Assembly: GCA_045804265.1 (NCBI GenBank)
Contig: JBJMNK010000141.1
Span: forward strand, 1 to 64,000
DNA from: JABFXC01 sp045804265
Lineage (GTDB): Bacteria > Gemmatimonadota > Gemmatimonadetes > Gemmatimonadales > Gemmatimonadaceae
DNA: 64,000 nucleotides
Direction of reading: 5' to 3'
The position numbers and the translations under genes were made by a program. Position 1 is the first letter of the stretch. Each line of letters starts with the position of its first letter. Shown piece after piece: positions 32,510 to 41,247 of this stretch. The notes beneath the pieces were generated by a model. The model was not told the DNA's origin. It saw only the letters and a list, made by a program, of their open reading frames with translations, and did not search any database.

Positions 32510-35090
32510 CGTCTGCCTTGCGTTCGGTCGCTGCGCCTACGCGTCGCACCGTTCCCGCGCGTCCATCCATCTCGACGACGTCGCCGGTCTTCAGCCACTG
32601 CGTCAACCCGCCGATCGATACCACAGCCGGAATCCCCAGCTCGCGCGCGACGATCGCCGAATGCGAGAGCAGGCTCCCACGCTCGACCAGCAGCGCCGAC
32701 GCCGCCGGGAACAGCATCACCCATCCCGGGTCGGTGCGCTCCGCGACCAGGATCTCCCCCGGCCGCAGCCCGGCGTCGCGCGGGTCGCGCACCACTCTCA
32801 CCGCCCCGCGAACGACGCCGGGATAACATCCCGTCCCCGTCCGCAGCTCCCCGCCGCCGCCCTCGATGGGCATCGCGGCCGACGCGGCCTGCTGCTCCCA
32901 CTGCTTGCCTTGATGCACCATGCCCCGCGTCACGAAGCGATCCGGTGGCGCAGCGGTCGCCGAGTATTTCTCGAACTCGCTGCGCCGCGCCTCGACGAGT
33001 GCGCGCAGGTTGATGCTCGTCGCAGTCCCCTCCACAGCGCCTAACGCCTCGTTCACCTCGAGGTAGAAGACGTCGCGCGGCGCGTCGATCAGCCCGAGCG
33101 TCGCGAAGTGCTTCCCCAGCTCGAGGAAGATCCGCCTGACGCGCCCGAAGACCCGCGTTCGCTCGAAGCGCAGGTTCTCCCGGTCGCGCACCCGACCGCG
33201 CGCCTGGCGAAGGATCTTCCCGAACAGCCATCGCCGCACCGGCCGCCCCCGCAGCGCGGCGAACGCCCGCCGCTCGGCGTCGGCGCGGAAGTCGGCACGC
33301 TCTGTGGCCGTCGCTGTCGCCTTCGACGCCGCCGCGCGGCCGATCGCGTCGAGCAGGAGCGAAGGATCGTCGTCCAGCGTTTCCGTCTCGAGCTTCAGCT
33401 CGTCGAGGCAGCGGTCGCCGAATCGCGCGAGGTAGTCGTCATAACGTTCCGCCAGTGCCGGGTTGCGCCGCACCGCCGCGAGCGCCGCGTCGACGTTGCC
33501 TGACGTCAGCTGTTCGATGGCCGCGGGATCAGCGGCCGCGAGCAGCCCCATCTCGCGGATCCGCCGCGCCGGCTCGGCGCTGACGATGCTGCCGTCGCCC
33601 GCCACCAGGTCGTTCTGCAGCGTGCCCGCTGCGTCGCCGCACCACTTCGCCGCCAGCTTCCGCAGCGCACCGAAGTGAATCATCGCGAAGAAGTCGTTCA
33701 GCAGCGGCGCGTCCCAGTTGCGCAGCAGCTCGCGCTCGAGCCGGCGGTAGTGCGCAACGATCTCGTCGGGGCGCATGTCGCTCAACGGCACCCCCTCGCC
33801 GGCCAGCGCCCGTTCGAGGCGCTCGTGGAACTCGCGCACCGACGAGTCGATCCGCAGGTTGGCCGCGACCAGCCGCCACCCCATCCGCGCCACGCCTAAC
33901 GCGTCGCCCCAGCGGGCGCCACGCGACGACGACGCGAGCTCGGCAGCCAGCGATTCCGGCAATCCGTCGCGGACTCCCATCATCTGCTCCATGAAACGCT
34001 GGTTCAGGCGGAATCCGGGGAGCAGTGCGAGCGCTCGATACCAGCTGTACAGGTTGTAGTAGACGCGTCCCCGCACCAGCCCGATCATCCGCCGCAGCGA
34101 GTCGCCGTTCGCGTCGATCGTCTCCGCCGGCACACCGACGATCGACAGGAATTGCCGGTAGACCTCCTCGTACACGTAGCGCGCGAACGAGTAGGTGAGC
34201 GGTGTCGTCACGCCACCATAGCTCTCGGCGATGTTGCTGTTGTCCCAGAGCGCCGCGACGCCGTCGGGGTCGCCTAACGCTGCAAGCGAGGTGATCGGTC
34301 GCGACTGCAGCAGGTACAGCTCGTCGTCCTCGATCGCCCACTCGATGTCCTGTGGCGCGCCGAAGTGCAGCGCCGAGCGCCGCGCCAGCGCCGCCACAGC
34401 GCGCGCTTCGTTGTCACTCAACACGGGGCGCGTCGCATCGTCCGCGGTAAGCGGAACCTCCACGACGTCGCCAGCCGGGTTGCGCCGGTGCGCAACGCTC
34501 TTGGTCGCCGTTCTCCGCTCGACGATCGTCCCCGCGCGCTCCACGACCAGGCTGTCCGCGTCGTCCGCTCCCGAGACGAGCGCAGTGCCCAGCCCGAACA
34601 CCGCGGCCACCACGCACCGCCCGCGGCGGCCCGTCACCGGGTCAGCGCTGAAGGCGACCCCGGATCTCTCCGCGTTCACCATGCGCTGCACCAGCACCGC
34701 CGGCGCTGACGATCCTGTGATCCGCCGCTCGATGCGATACGCCGCGACCCGAGCTGATTCCACCGACGTCCAGACGTCACGCACCCGCGCCGGAACATCG
34801 GCCGCGGCGACGAACAGGTAGCTCTCGAGCTGCCCGGCGTACGAGTGCTCGACCCCATCCTCGCCCGCCGCCGACGAACGCACCGCCACCGGCTCCCCGT
34901 TAGGCGCGAGCTGCCTCACGGCGGCGACCACCGTCTCCTCCCATCCCGCGACGGCGCCGGCGCCGGGCGCGACCACGAACCAGGCGGGAATCGCCACGCC
35001 CGATCGGCGAAGGCTGGCCAGCGCACCGGCCTTCCCCCCGAGCGTCGCGGCGTCGGCCCCGTCGTGCGGCCAGATCACCACTCGACTCAT
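32499..35090 (-). CDS. PEP-synthase/rifampicin-phosphotransferase-like protein
   Basis: 863 residues from ATG 35090, which overlaps the UbiA stop (ATGA). The frame is open to 35981, but those 297 residues are antisense-like and overlap ubiA. N-terminal PPDK-type ATP-grasp domain (about 1-300): GGKAGALASLRRSG, PVAVRSSAAGEDG, VQRMVNAERSGVAFSADPV and IEWAIEDDELYLLQSRPI. A large helical middle region follows. The C-terminal swivelling domain carries the phospho-histidine H810 in GSLLSHSAIVARELGIP. No PEP/pyruvate barrel is seen, so this fits phosphotransferases that move the beta-phosphate of ATP to a small molecule (as RPH does for rifampicin) better than true PEP synthase. The substrate is probably the pathway intermediate of this operon. 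Confidence 0.8.
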   Translation of the reverse strand: MSRVVIWPHDGADAATLGGKAGALASLRRSGVAIPAWFVVAPGAGAVAGWEETVVAAVRQLAPNGEPVAVRSSAAGEDGVEHSYAGQLESYLFVAAADVPARVRDVWTSVESARVAAYRIERRITGSSAPAVLVQRMVNAERSGVAFSADPVTGRRGRCVVAAVFGLGTALVSGADDADSLVVERAGTIVERRTATKSVAHRRNPAGDVVEVPLTADDATRPVLSDNEARAVAALARRSALHFGAPQDIEWAIEDDELYLLQSRPITSLAALGDPDGVAALWDNSNIAESYGGVTTPLTYSFARYVYEEVYRQFLSIVGVPAETIDANGDSLRRMIGLVRGRVYYNLYSWYRALALLPGFRLNQRFMEQMMGVRDGLPESLAAELASSSRGARWGDALGVARMGWRLVAANLRIDSSVREFHERLERALAGEGVPLSDMRPDEIVAHYRRLERELLRNWDAPLLNDFFAMIHFGALRKLAAKWCGDAAGTLQNDLVAGDGSIVSAEPARRIREMGLLAAADPAAIEQLTSGNVDAALAAVRRNPALAERYDDYLARFGDRCLDELKLETETLDDDPSLLLDAIGRAAASKATATATERADFRADAERRAFAALRGRPVRRWLFGKILRQARGRVRDRENLRFERTRVFGRVRRIFLELGKHFATLGLIDAPRDVFYLEVNEALGAVEGTATSINLRALVEARRSEFEKYSATAAPPDRFVTRGMVHQGKQWEQQAASAAMPIEGGGGELRTGTGCYPGVVRGAVRVVRDPRDAGLRPGEILVAERTDPGWVMLFPAASALLVERGSLLSHSAIVARELGIPAVVSIGGLTQWLKTGDVVEMDGRAGTVRRVGAATERKADDAA

Positions 35091-36022
35091 CGCGTGCGTA
35101 CCAGCACCGGGACGATCCCGACGGCGACGTACATCGCCAGCGTCCACACTCCCGCGAGCGGCTCGACCAGCCGCGCGCGACCGCGAGTCGGGCGCGCCAC
35201 GAATGCGGCGCCCGCGATCACCGATGTGATCCAGACCGTGCCGAGAACGACGCCGACCATCGGCCCGCTCCCCACCTCGCCCGCCGCCAGCACTGCGCTG
35301 CCTAACGCAACCGCCATGACCGCGACCCACACACCGACCGCGCGCGTGCGTCCCCAGAGCACGGTGTACGTCTCGACTCCAGGCTCCTCGGCGTCCGGTG
35401 AGCGGATCTTCCGCCCCACCTCGACGACGAGCCCGTTGAAGAAGCTCGCGACGAGAAACCAGCGCAGCCCGGCCGCCATCGCCGCGCCCGCCGGCACCCA
35501 GTCGCAGGCCGTCGCATAGAGATCGATCAGCGGCATTATCAGCATGTGTGACCAGAGCACCGTAACCGGTCGCGCGCGCAGCCAGTCTCGGACGAAGAAC
35601 TCCTTCGACATCAGCGCCATGTAGCCCCACACCAGCAGCAGGAACGGAATCATCCGCGCACTGAGCCAGGTCGCGACCACGAGCTGGATCCCCGCTGCGG
35701 CGGCGGCGAGCCATCCCAGCTCGCGGAGCGTCACCAGGCCGCGCGGCACCGGACGATACGGCCGGTGCCGCGCGTCGTCTTCGGCGTCCTTGAATTCGTC
35801 GGCGACACGCAGCTGGAAGAAAAAGCAGAGCGCAGTCACGAACGCCGCGACCAGCGACGCGACCTGTGGGTATCGCTCGCCGCGCAGCAGCGCTGACAGG
35901 CACACCGCCGCCGAGCTGAACGCCGCGATCAGGGGCGCGTGCGCGACCAGCGGAAAGCGCTCGCGCTGGTACACCCACCACCGACCGAGCCCACGGTCAG
36001 GGATCACCGCCGTACTCGTCAT
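35087..36022 (-). CDS. UbiA-family prenyltransferase
   Basis: 311 residues, seven to nine membrane helices. The first aspartate-rich motif is RVADEFKDAEDDARHRPYRPVPRG. The second, usually D..D, is represented by GRKIRSPDAEEPGVETY after FNGLVVEVG. This arrangement is typical of UbiA enzymes that prenylate or transfer polyprenyl to aromatic or polyol acceptors (for example geranylgeranylglyceryl-phosphate, chlorophyll or 4-hydroxybenzoate substrates). Starts overlapping the HMG-CoA-reductase stop and ends overlapping the phosphotransferase start. The acceptor is unknown. Confidence 0.85.
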   Translation of the reverse strand: MTSTAVIPDRGLGRWWVYQRERFPLVAHAPLIAAFSSAAVCLSALLRGERYPQVASLVAAFVTALCFFFQLRVADEFKDAEDDARHRPYRPVPRGLVTLRELGWLAAAAAGIQLVVATWLSARMIPFLLLVWGYMALMSKEFFVRDWLRARPVTVLWSHMLIMPLIDLYATACDWVPAGAAMAAGLRWFLVASFFNGLVVEVGRKIRSPDAEEPGVETYTVLWGRTRAVGVWVAVMAVALGSAVLAAGEVGSGPMVGVVLGTVWITSVIAGAAFVARPTRGRARLVEPLAGVWTLAMYVAVGIVPVLVRTR

Positions 36023-37368
36023 CGCTTCGCGTCTCCCTTGAGTCGCGCCAGTCGCGCGTGTGCCTTCGTGAATTCGTTGGCGACCAGCGCGCCGACGATC
36101 GACAGCTCACCAGCGAGCGAGATCGCTGCCGCAACTTCGGCGAATGCGTTCGCGCCGCCATTTCCCGCCACGCCCAGGATCTCGAGACATGCGTGCTGGC
36201 TTGGCAGCTGCGTTCCGCCACCGACCGTGCCGACGATGAGATTCGGCAGCGTCACCGACGCATACAGGTCGCCGCCGTCCAGCTCGAACCGCGTCACCCC
36301 GACCGCTGACTCGGCGACGCAGGCGACATCCTGCCCGCAGGCGAGGTAGAGCGCCGCCAACCCGTTCGCATAGTGCCCCTGGACGCCGATGGTTCCACTC
36401 AGCACCCCGCCGACCGCCGACACTCGCCAGTAGTCCGCGAGCTTCTGCGCCGTCGTGTGCAGCCGCTGCTCGATCATCGCCGCGGGGATCAGCACTTCCG
36501 CGGTCACGCTGCGACCGCGAACGCTGAGGAACGACTGCGCGCTCGCCTTCTTGTCCCCGGAATGATTGCCTTCCACGTACCAGACGCGCGGCTTGATCGG
36601 GCACTCGGCCACGATGTACTCGCAGATCGCCTGCGTCGCGATCGTAACCATGTTCTGCCCGGCCGCGTCACCCGTGCTGTACTCGAAGATGAGGTAGACG
36701 TGATTCCCCTCGAGCGTGACGCGCATGTCCTTGAGCTTTCCGTGGCGCGTCGTCGATTCGCCGGCGGCGCGGATCGCGTCCATGTGCTCGAGCGTCCAGG
36801 CGATGAACTGTCCCGCTTCGTGAAGCGTCGCGAAAGCGAACGCCGGCGCGCGCGTGACTCCGTCGTTCACCAGCACCGCCGCGCACCCGCCGGCTTCGGT
36901 GATGAGCTGCGCGCCACGCGAGTACGACGCAACCAGCGCCGCTTCGGTCGTTGCCAGCGGAACGTGATACATGCCTGACGCGCACGTCCCGTTCACGAGG
37001 AGGGGGCCAGCGATGCCGACCGGTGTCTTCACCGCGCCGATGAACGCTTCAACGTTATGACGATAGCGCTCCGCGTCGGCCATTGTCCCCGCATCGAGGA
37101 GTGCCGCCCGCGCCGCGACAGACGCGCGCAGCACTCCCCAGCGCCGATCGAGCGCTTCGCCGTCGACCGCGGTCCCGCCGGGAAACCGCTCATACGCTGT
37201 CCCCGGCTTCGGTGCGAGCCGCTTCGCGAGTTCGTCCGCGCTGTTCGTGACGAGCAGTCGCGCGAGCGAGGCCGCGGCGTGTCGATGGTCGGTCGGCATG
37301 GTCGGTCCGGGCGAGTAATGAGAGCCGAAAGCGCGGAGTGCGATGGTTGCGGCGGCAGAGTCTATCAT
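36019..37368 (-). CDS. Hydroxymethylglutaryl-CoA reductase
   Basis: 449 residues from the ATG at 37368, chosen for its GGAG box 6 bases ahead; an internal ATG at 37299 lacks one, and the frame is open further to 37428. Signature blocks: NVEAFIGAVKTPVGIAGPL, VPLATTEAALVASYSRG with catalytic E142, GDAAGQNMV (about 233-241), GNHSGDKKAS with lysine K273/274, GQDVACVAES with D347, GGGTQLPSQ and NEFTKAH with H437. It would reduce HMG-CoA to mevalonate. It is the first gene of the operon and the only mevalonate-pathway enzyme in the window. Start-to-stop overlap with ubiA implies the two are coupled. Confidence 0.92.
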   Translation of the reverse strand: MIDSAAATIALRAFGSHYSPGPTMPTDHRHAAASLARLLVTNSADELAKRLAPKPGTAYERFPGGTAVDGEALDRRWGVLRASVAARAALLDAGTMADAERYRHNVEAFIGAVKTPVGIAGPLLVNGTCASGMYHVPLATTEAALVASYSRGAQLITEAGGCAAVLVNDGVTRAPAFAFATLHEAGQFIAWTLEHMDAIRAAGESTTRHGKLKDMRVTLEGNHVYLIFEYSTGDAAGQNMVTIATQAICEYIVAECPIKPRVWYVEGNHSGDKKASAQSFLSVRGRSVTAEVLIPAAMIEQRLHTTAQKLADYWRVSAVGGVLSGTIGVQGHYANGLAALYLACGQDVACVAESAVGVTRFELDGGDLYASVTLPNLIVGTVGGGTQLPSQHACLEILGVAGNGGANAFAEVAAAISLAGELSIVGALVANEFTKAHARLARLKGDAKR

Positions 37369-37504
37369 GACGATCTCCAGTACAGGGGAGCCACGATCAA
37401 GCTCGGCGCCGCACCGGACGAGAGACATCCGTCAACCAACGTAGAGTGCGGACAAACGCTGACGCCCGCGTCCGATAAGCTTCGCGGTCTGTTCGGTCGG
37501 TCGC

Positions 37505-37510
37505 TATTAT
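37505..37510 (+). promoter_or_regulatory. -10 box, leaderless-type start of the UvrD-like gene
   Basis: TATTAT followed by exactly six bases and then the ATG at 37517, so transcription would begin at or next to the start codon. No good -35 element at 16-18 bp upstream. The arrangement is the same as at dnaE. No Shine-Dalgarno region can exist in such a short leader. Confidence 0.45.
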
Positions 37511-37516
37511 TCAGGG

Positions 37517-39625
37517 ATGGACGAACTCCCTCGCGTCTACGCGCCGCGTGAGCGCACAACCACGCCGAGCGATCGTGCCTCGCTCCTCTCCGGATTGAAC
37601 CCCGAGCAGGGGGCTGCGGCCGCGCATGGCGACGGTCCGCTGCTGATCATCGCCGGTGCCGGCACGGGCAAGACGCGCACGCTCGTCTATCGAGTCGCGC
37701 ACCTCATCGAGCGCGGTGTCAGCCCCGAACGGATTCTCCTCCTCACCTTCACGCGCCGCGCCGCGCAGGAAATGCTCTCGCGCGCCGAGCGTCTCGTCGG
37801 CAGCGCCAGTGGACGCGTGCATGGCGGCACGTTCCACGCGACGGGTCATCGTCTGCTGCGGACCTTCGGTGAATCAGCCGGTCTCGCCCGCGACTTCTCC
37901 ATCCTCGATCAGGGCGACGCTGAAGATCTGATGGGGCTCGCCCGATCGCACCTCGGCATCGGCGCCAGCGCGAAGCGATTCCCGAAGAAGGAAACGCTGC
38001 ACTACGTCTACTCGCGGCATATGAACACCGAGCGCCCGCTCGACTTCATCCTCGGCGAGGAGCTGCCGCAGTTCGCCGAGTACGCCGAGCAGATCACCAA
38101 GGTCTTCGCCGAATACGTATCGCGAAAGCAGGAGCGGAATCTCGTCGACTACGACGACCTGCTGCTCTTCTGGGCACTGATGCTCGAGAGCTCGGACGAG
38201 CTCGCGATGCGCATTGCCGGCATGTACGATCACGTCCTCGTCGACGAATACCAGGACACGAATCTCCTCCAGGCGCGCATCCTCCGCGGCATGTGCCGCA
38301 CGCATCGCAACATCACCGTCGTCGGCGACGATGCACAGAGTATCTACGCGTTCCGCGGCGCGAGCTTTCGGAACATCCTGGAATTCCCGAAGCAGTACCA
38401 GGGCGCGGCCGTTGTCGCGCTCGAGCAGAATTACCGCTCGACCCAGCCGATCCTCGACGTCACCAACACCCTCATCTCGCGCGCGAAGGAGCGGTTCACC
38501 AAGACTCTCTGGACGGTGCGCACGAGGGGTGAGAAGCCCTGGCTCGTCACCGCCCGCGACGAGCACGAGCAGACCCGGTTTGTCGTCGACCGCATCCTCG
38601 AGCTCCACGAGCAGGGCACGCCGTTAGGCGAGATCGCCGTCCTCTTCCGCGCCGGCTACATGTCGGCCGATCTCGAGATCGAGCTCGCCAATCGCAAGAT
38701 CCCCTTCGAGAAGTGGGGCGGCATCAAGTTCCTCGAGGCCGCGCACGTCAAGGACGTGCTGGCCTTCCTTCGCGTCCTCGACAACCCGCGCGATGAGGTG
38801 AGCTGGTATCGCATCCTGACGCTGCTCCCCGGCGTCGGCGACGTCACCGCCCGCCACGTCATCACCGCGATGCTTGCCCGCTCCTGGGACGCGTCCGCAC
38901 TGGAGGAGTTCACGCCGCCCGCCCGCGCCCGCGCCGCACATTCGTCGCTGGTCGGGATGCTGCGCGAGCTTCGCGACTCCCCCTCCGCCGCCGCGCTTGA
39001 GGGCGCGCCGGGTTCGCCCGACGAAGGTGCAGTCGCCCGCGATATCGCCCGCATTCGCGTCCTCTACGACGACATCCTCCGCGAGCGTTATGACCGCCCC
39101 GATCCGCGCCTGGCCGACCTCGACCAGCTCCAGGCGATCGCCGCCGGCTTCCCCAGCCGCGGCGCCTTCCTCAGCGCCCTCGCCCTCGAGCCGCCGTCGA
39201 GCACCCAGGACCTCGCCACCGGCGAGACCGACAGCGAGGACGACCACCTCATTCTCAGCACCGCCCACAGCTCCAAGGGCAAGGAATGGGACGCGGTCTT
39301 CATCATCTGGGCCGTCGACGGCTGGTTCCCCTCGTCGCGAGCGTTAGGCGACGACGAGGAGCTCGAGGAAGAGCGTCGCCTCATGTACGTCGCGATGACG
39401 CGCGCCCGCAACGCGCTCGCCGTCGTGTACCCGCTCAACTCCTACGCCACCCCGCGCAGCGGCGACTACTCCATCGATCAGCTCTCCCGCTTCCTCGACC
39501 GCGGCGTCCGCGAGCACATGGACCGCGTCGTCCTCACCCCACCCGCCGCCGCCCCCGACGCCGAGCCCACCCCGCCCCAGCCGCTCCTCGATCTCCGAGC
39601 ATTACTACGCGGTCGTTTCAGCTGA
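37517..39625 (+). CDS. UvrD/PcrA-type superfamily-1 DNA helicase
   Basis: 702 residues. Motif I AGAGTGKTRT, Ia LLTFTRRAAQEM, II VDEYQDTN, III GDDAQSIYAFRGA, IV LEQNYRST, V TAHSSKGKEWDAVF and VI VAMTRARNAL are complete, so it should be an active 3'-5' helicase acting in DNA repair or replication-fork rescue. It is a little shorter than PcrA/UvrD (about 720-750), and the C-terminal tail is proline-rich, without the usual Tudor-like RNA-polymerase-binding end. It is divergent from the HMG-CoA-reductase operon. ATG-distal repeats of element B begin 8 bp past the stop. Confidence 0.93.
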   Translation: MDELPRVYAPRERTTTPSDRASLLSGLNPEQGAAAAHGDGPLLIIAGAGTGKTRTLVYRVAHLIERGVSPERILLLTFTRRAAQEMLSRAERLVGSASGRVHGGTFHATGHRLLRTFGESAGLARDFSILDQGDAEDLMGLARSHLGIGASAKRFPKKETLHYVYSRHMNTERPLDFILGEELPQFAEYAEQITKVFAEYVSRKQERNLVDYDDLLLFWALMLESSDELAMRIAGMYDHVLVDEYQDTNLLQARILRGMCRTHRNITVVGDDAQSIYAFRGASFRNILEFPKQYQGAAVVALEQNYRSTQPILDVTNTLISRAKERFTKTLWTVRTRGEKPWLVTARDEHEQTRFVVDRILELHEQGTPLGEIAVLFRAGYMSADLEIELANRKIPFEKWGGIKFLEAAHVKDVLAFLRVLDNPRDEVSWYRILTLLPGVGDVTARHVITAMLARSWDASALEEFTPPARARAAHSSLVGMLRELRDSPSAAALEGAPGSPDEGAVARDIARIRVLYDDILRERYDRPDPRLADLDQLQAIAAGFPSRGAFLSALALEPPSSTQDLATGETDSEDDHLILSTAHSSKGKEWDAVFIIWAVDGWFPSSRALGDDEELEEERRLMYVAMTRARNALAVVYPLNSYATPRSGDYSIDQLSRFLDRGVREHMDRVVLTPPAAAPDAEPTPPQPLLDLRALLRGRFS

Positions 39626-40105
39626 CGACGGACGACAAGGACTGCGACAAGGGATGAGGAAGGCGCGGCGGCCAAAGGCCGCACGCTGACGGGCGACATG
39701 GGACAAGGGGGAGTCGCAACGGGGGACAAGGGAGGAGGAAGTGGCGCCGTCAATCCCTGTTCCGCTTTTCGAGGGACGAGGAAGTACAAGGGACAAGGGA
39801 GCATGCGGAACAAGGGACAGGGGAGAGGCGAAAGAGGGGCGTCGCTCGTCCCTCGTCCCTCGTCCGTCGTCACACGCGACGGAGCGAACCAGCGGGCGCA
39901 GGCGCCGTTCCCTCGTCCCATGTCCCTCATGCCCCCTCGTCCCTCATAACGCCGAACACGGATTAACGGCGCCACTTCCTCGTCCCTTGTCCCCCGTTGC
40001 GACTCCCCCTTGTCCCATGTCCCCCGTCCCGCTCGTCGCGTGAGGCGACGGCGGATTCCTCGTCCCTCGTCCTGATTTTTCCCTCGTCCGTCCTTGTCCC
40101 TCGTC
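39626..40105. repeat. Intergenic composite inverted-repeat element (copy B)
   Basis: No credible gene. Arms 39688-39781 and 39935-40028 are inverted repeats with about 90% identity by hand (about 86 of 94). The left end has hairpin GCGGCC-AAA-GGCCGC (39668-39682), the right end CGTCGC...GCGACG (40034-40050). Relative to copy A (13.3-13.7 kb) the blocks are in reverse order and opposite strand: A's left end is B's right end and the reverse. The middle (39782-39934) shares a GCTGGTTCGCTCCGTCGCG-like stretch with A. Words GGGACAAGGG and CCTCGTCC dominate. Several translated frames through it are low-complexity and rejected. Confidence 0.78.
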
Positions 40106-41173
40106 CTATCTCGTCGCCGTCGAGTCAGTCCATCGCCGCAAAGCTCCGTACGGATCGCTCGGCCTCTCCCGAGCCAGCGCGATGATCCGCGCGACCGTCG
40201 GCCGCAGCTTCTCGCCTTCTCTCTCGTACACCGCGTCGAACAGGTCGAGATCCGTCGCGTAGACCCGCCGCGCCAGCAGTGCCGCGTTGTCGAGTGGCAC
40301 CCGCTCCAGGTACCGCGGTCCGACCGTCCGCAGCTTCGGGCCTAACGTTTCGACCAGGTCGATCCGCGCCAGCCGGTAGAGCGTGTCGCGCGCCGCGATC
40401 CTGGCGGACCGGGACGCACCATCCTCACCCGGGTGCGCCCTGAAGGCCGAGTCGATCGAGTGGTAGAGCGTCGCCCAGAATGCGCCCAGCAGCTTCTCGT
40501 CCTCCCAGCGCGCATCGGTTTGCTCGGCCGCGCCCAGGGAACCGCGCGTCCGGAACAGCCACGCCGCGCCCCGCGCGCCGACAAAGCTCGCGAACGACTC
40601 GTTGAAGACGGCCTGGCCCGGGGCGTAGAACGTGTTGTGCGTCAGCTCGTGGATGACTGTGTTCGCCACCTCGAGCGAATCCTCCTCGAGTGTTGTCGAG
40701 AGGATCGGGTCGTTGAAGAAGCCTAACGTGCTGAACGCCGACGCCGGCCGGAGCGACGTGTCGAACCCGTCCGCCCTCATCGCGTCGCGCGCCTTCCGTG
40801 CGGCGTTGTAGTCGAAGAAGCCCTTGTATGGCACCCGGCCAACGATCGGGAACCACCAGGTGTAGCGCTGCAGCCGGTCGCGGTATGCGCCCGACAGCAC
40901 CAGCACCAGCGTGTCGCGGCGCAGCTTGCTGTACATCGAGAAGCTGCTTCCTGTTCGCAATGCGATCGAGTCATGCGCGAATGTGCGCGTCGCCAGCACC
41001 AGCTCGAGCTTCGCGCGCGTCGTCGCGTCCGTCGACTTGTCCTTGATCACGTGCGTGATCGATCGCCGCGCTGCGAGTACCAGCCCCTCCTCCCACGCCG
41101 CGCGCAGCAGGTAGCGCCCGGTCGGGAATGCCAGCAACGCTGCCAGCCCGGCTCCGCCGACAATTGCGAGCAC
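40106..41173 (-). CDS. Putative zinc aminopeptidase (PF10023-like), membrane-anchored
   Basis: 355 residues from a GTG at 41173; N-terminal hydrophobic anchor AIVGGAGLAALLAF. The zinc motif is VIHELTHNTFY and the downstream glutamate lies in FNESFASFVGARGA, as in the bacterial 'aminopeptidase' domain family related to gluzincins. A further cytoplasmic basic stretch (RRWRRRAGR) lies in the same frame just upstream. No ATG/GTG/TTG precedes it, but a CTG at 41251 overlaps the previous gene's TGA by the usual 4 bp, so translation might start there, giving 381 residues. The neighbour upstream is another zinc-peptidase-like lipoprotein. Confidence 0.8.
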   Translation of the reverse strand: MLAIVGGAGLAALLAFPTGRYLLRAAWEEGLVLAARRSITHVIKDKSTDATTRAKLELVLATRTFAHDSIALRTGSSFSMYSKLRRDTLVLVLSGAYRDRLQRYTWWFPIVGRVPYKGFFDYNAARKARDAMRADGFDTSLRPASAFSTLGFFNDPILSTTLEEDSLEVANTVIHELTHNTFYAPGQAVFNESFASFVGARGAAWLFRTRGSLGAAEQTDARWEDEKLLGAFWATLYHSIDSAFRAHPGEDGASRSARIAARDTLYRLARIDLVETLGPKLRTVGPRYLERVPLDNAALLARRVYATDLDLFDAVYEREGEKLRPTVARIIALARERPSDPYGALRRWTDSTATR

Positions 41174-41247
41174 TCGCCCGGCGCGTCGCCTCCACCGGCG
41201 CTCTTCTCCCGCCGGCCTGTCGGCCGTGGTCGATTCGGTCGTCTCGC

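Noticed and set aside
35091..35981. N-terminal 297-codon extension of the phosphotransferase frame
   Set aside because: It overlaps the UbiA gene on the same strand in another frame, reads as Arg/Gly-rich, and a proper ATG with coupling overlap exists at 35090.
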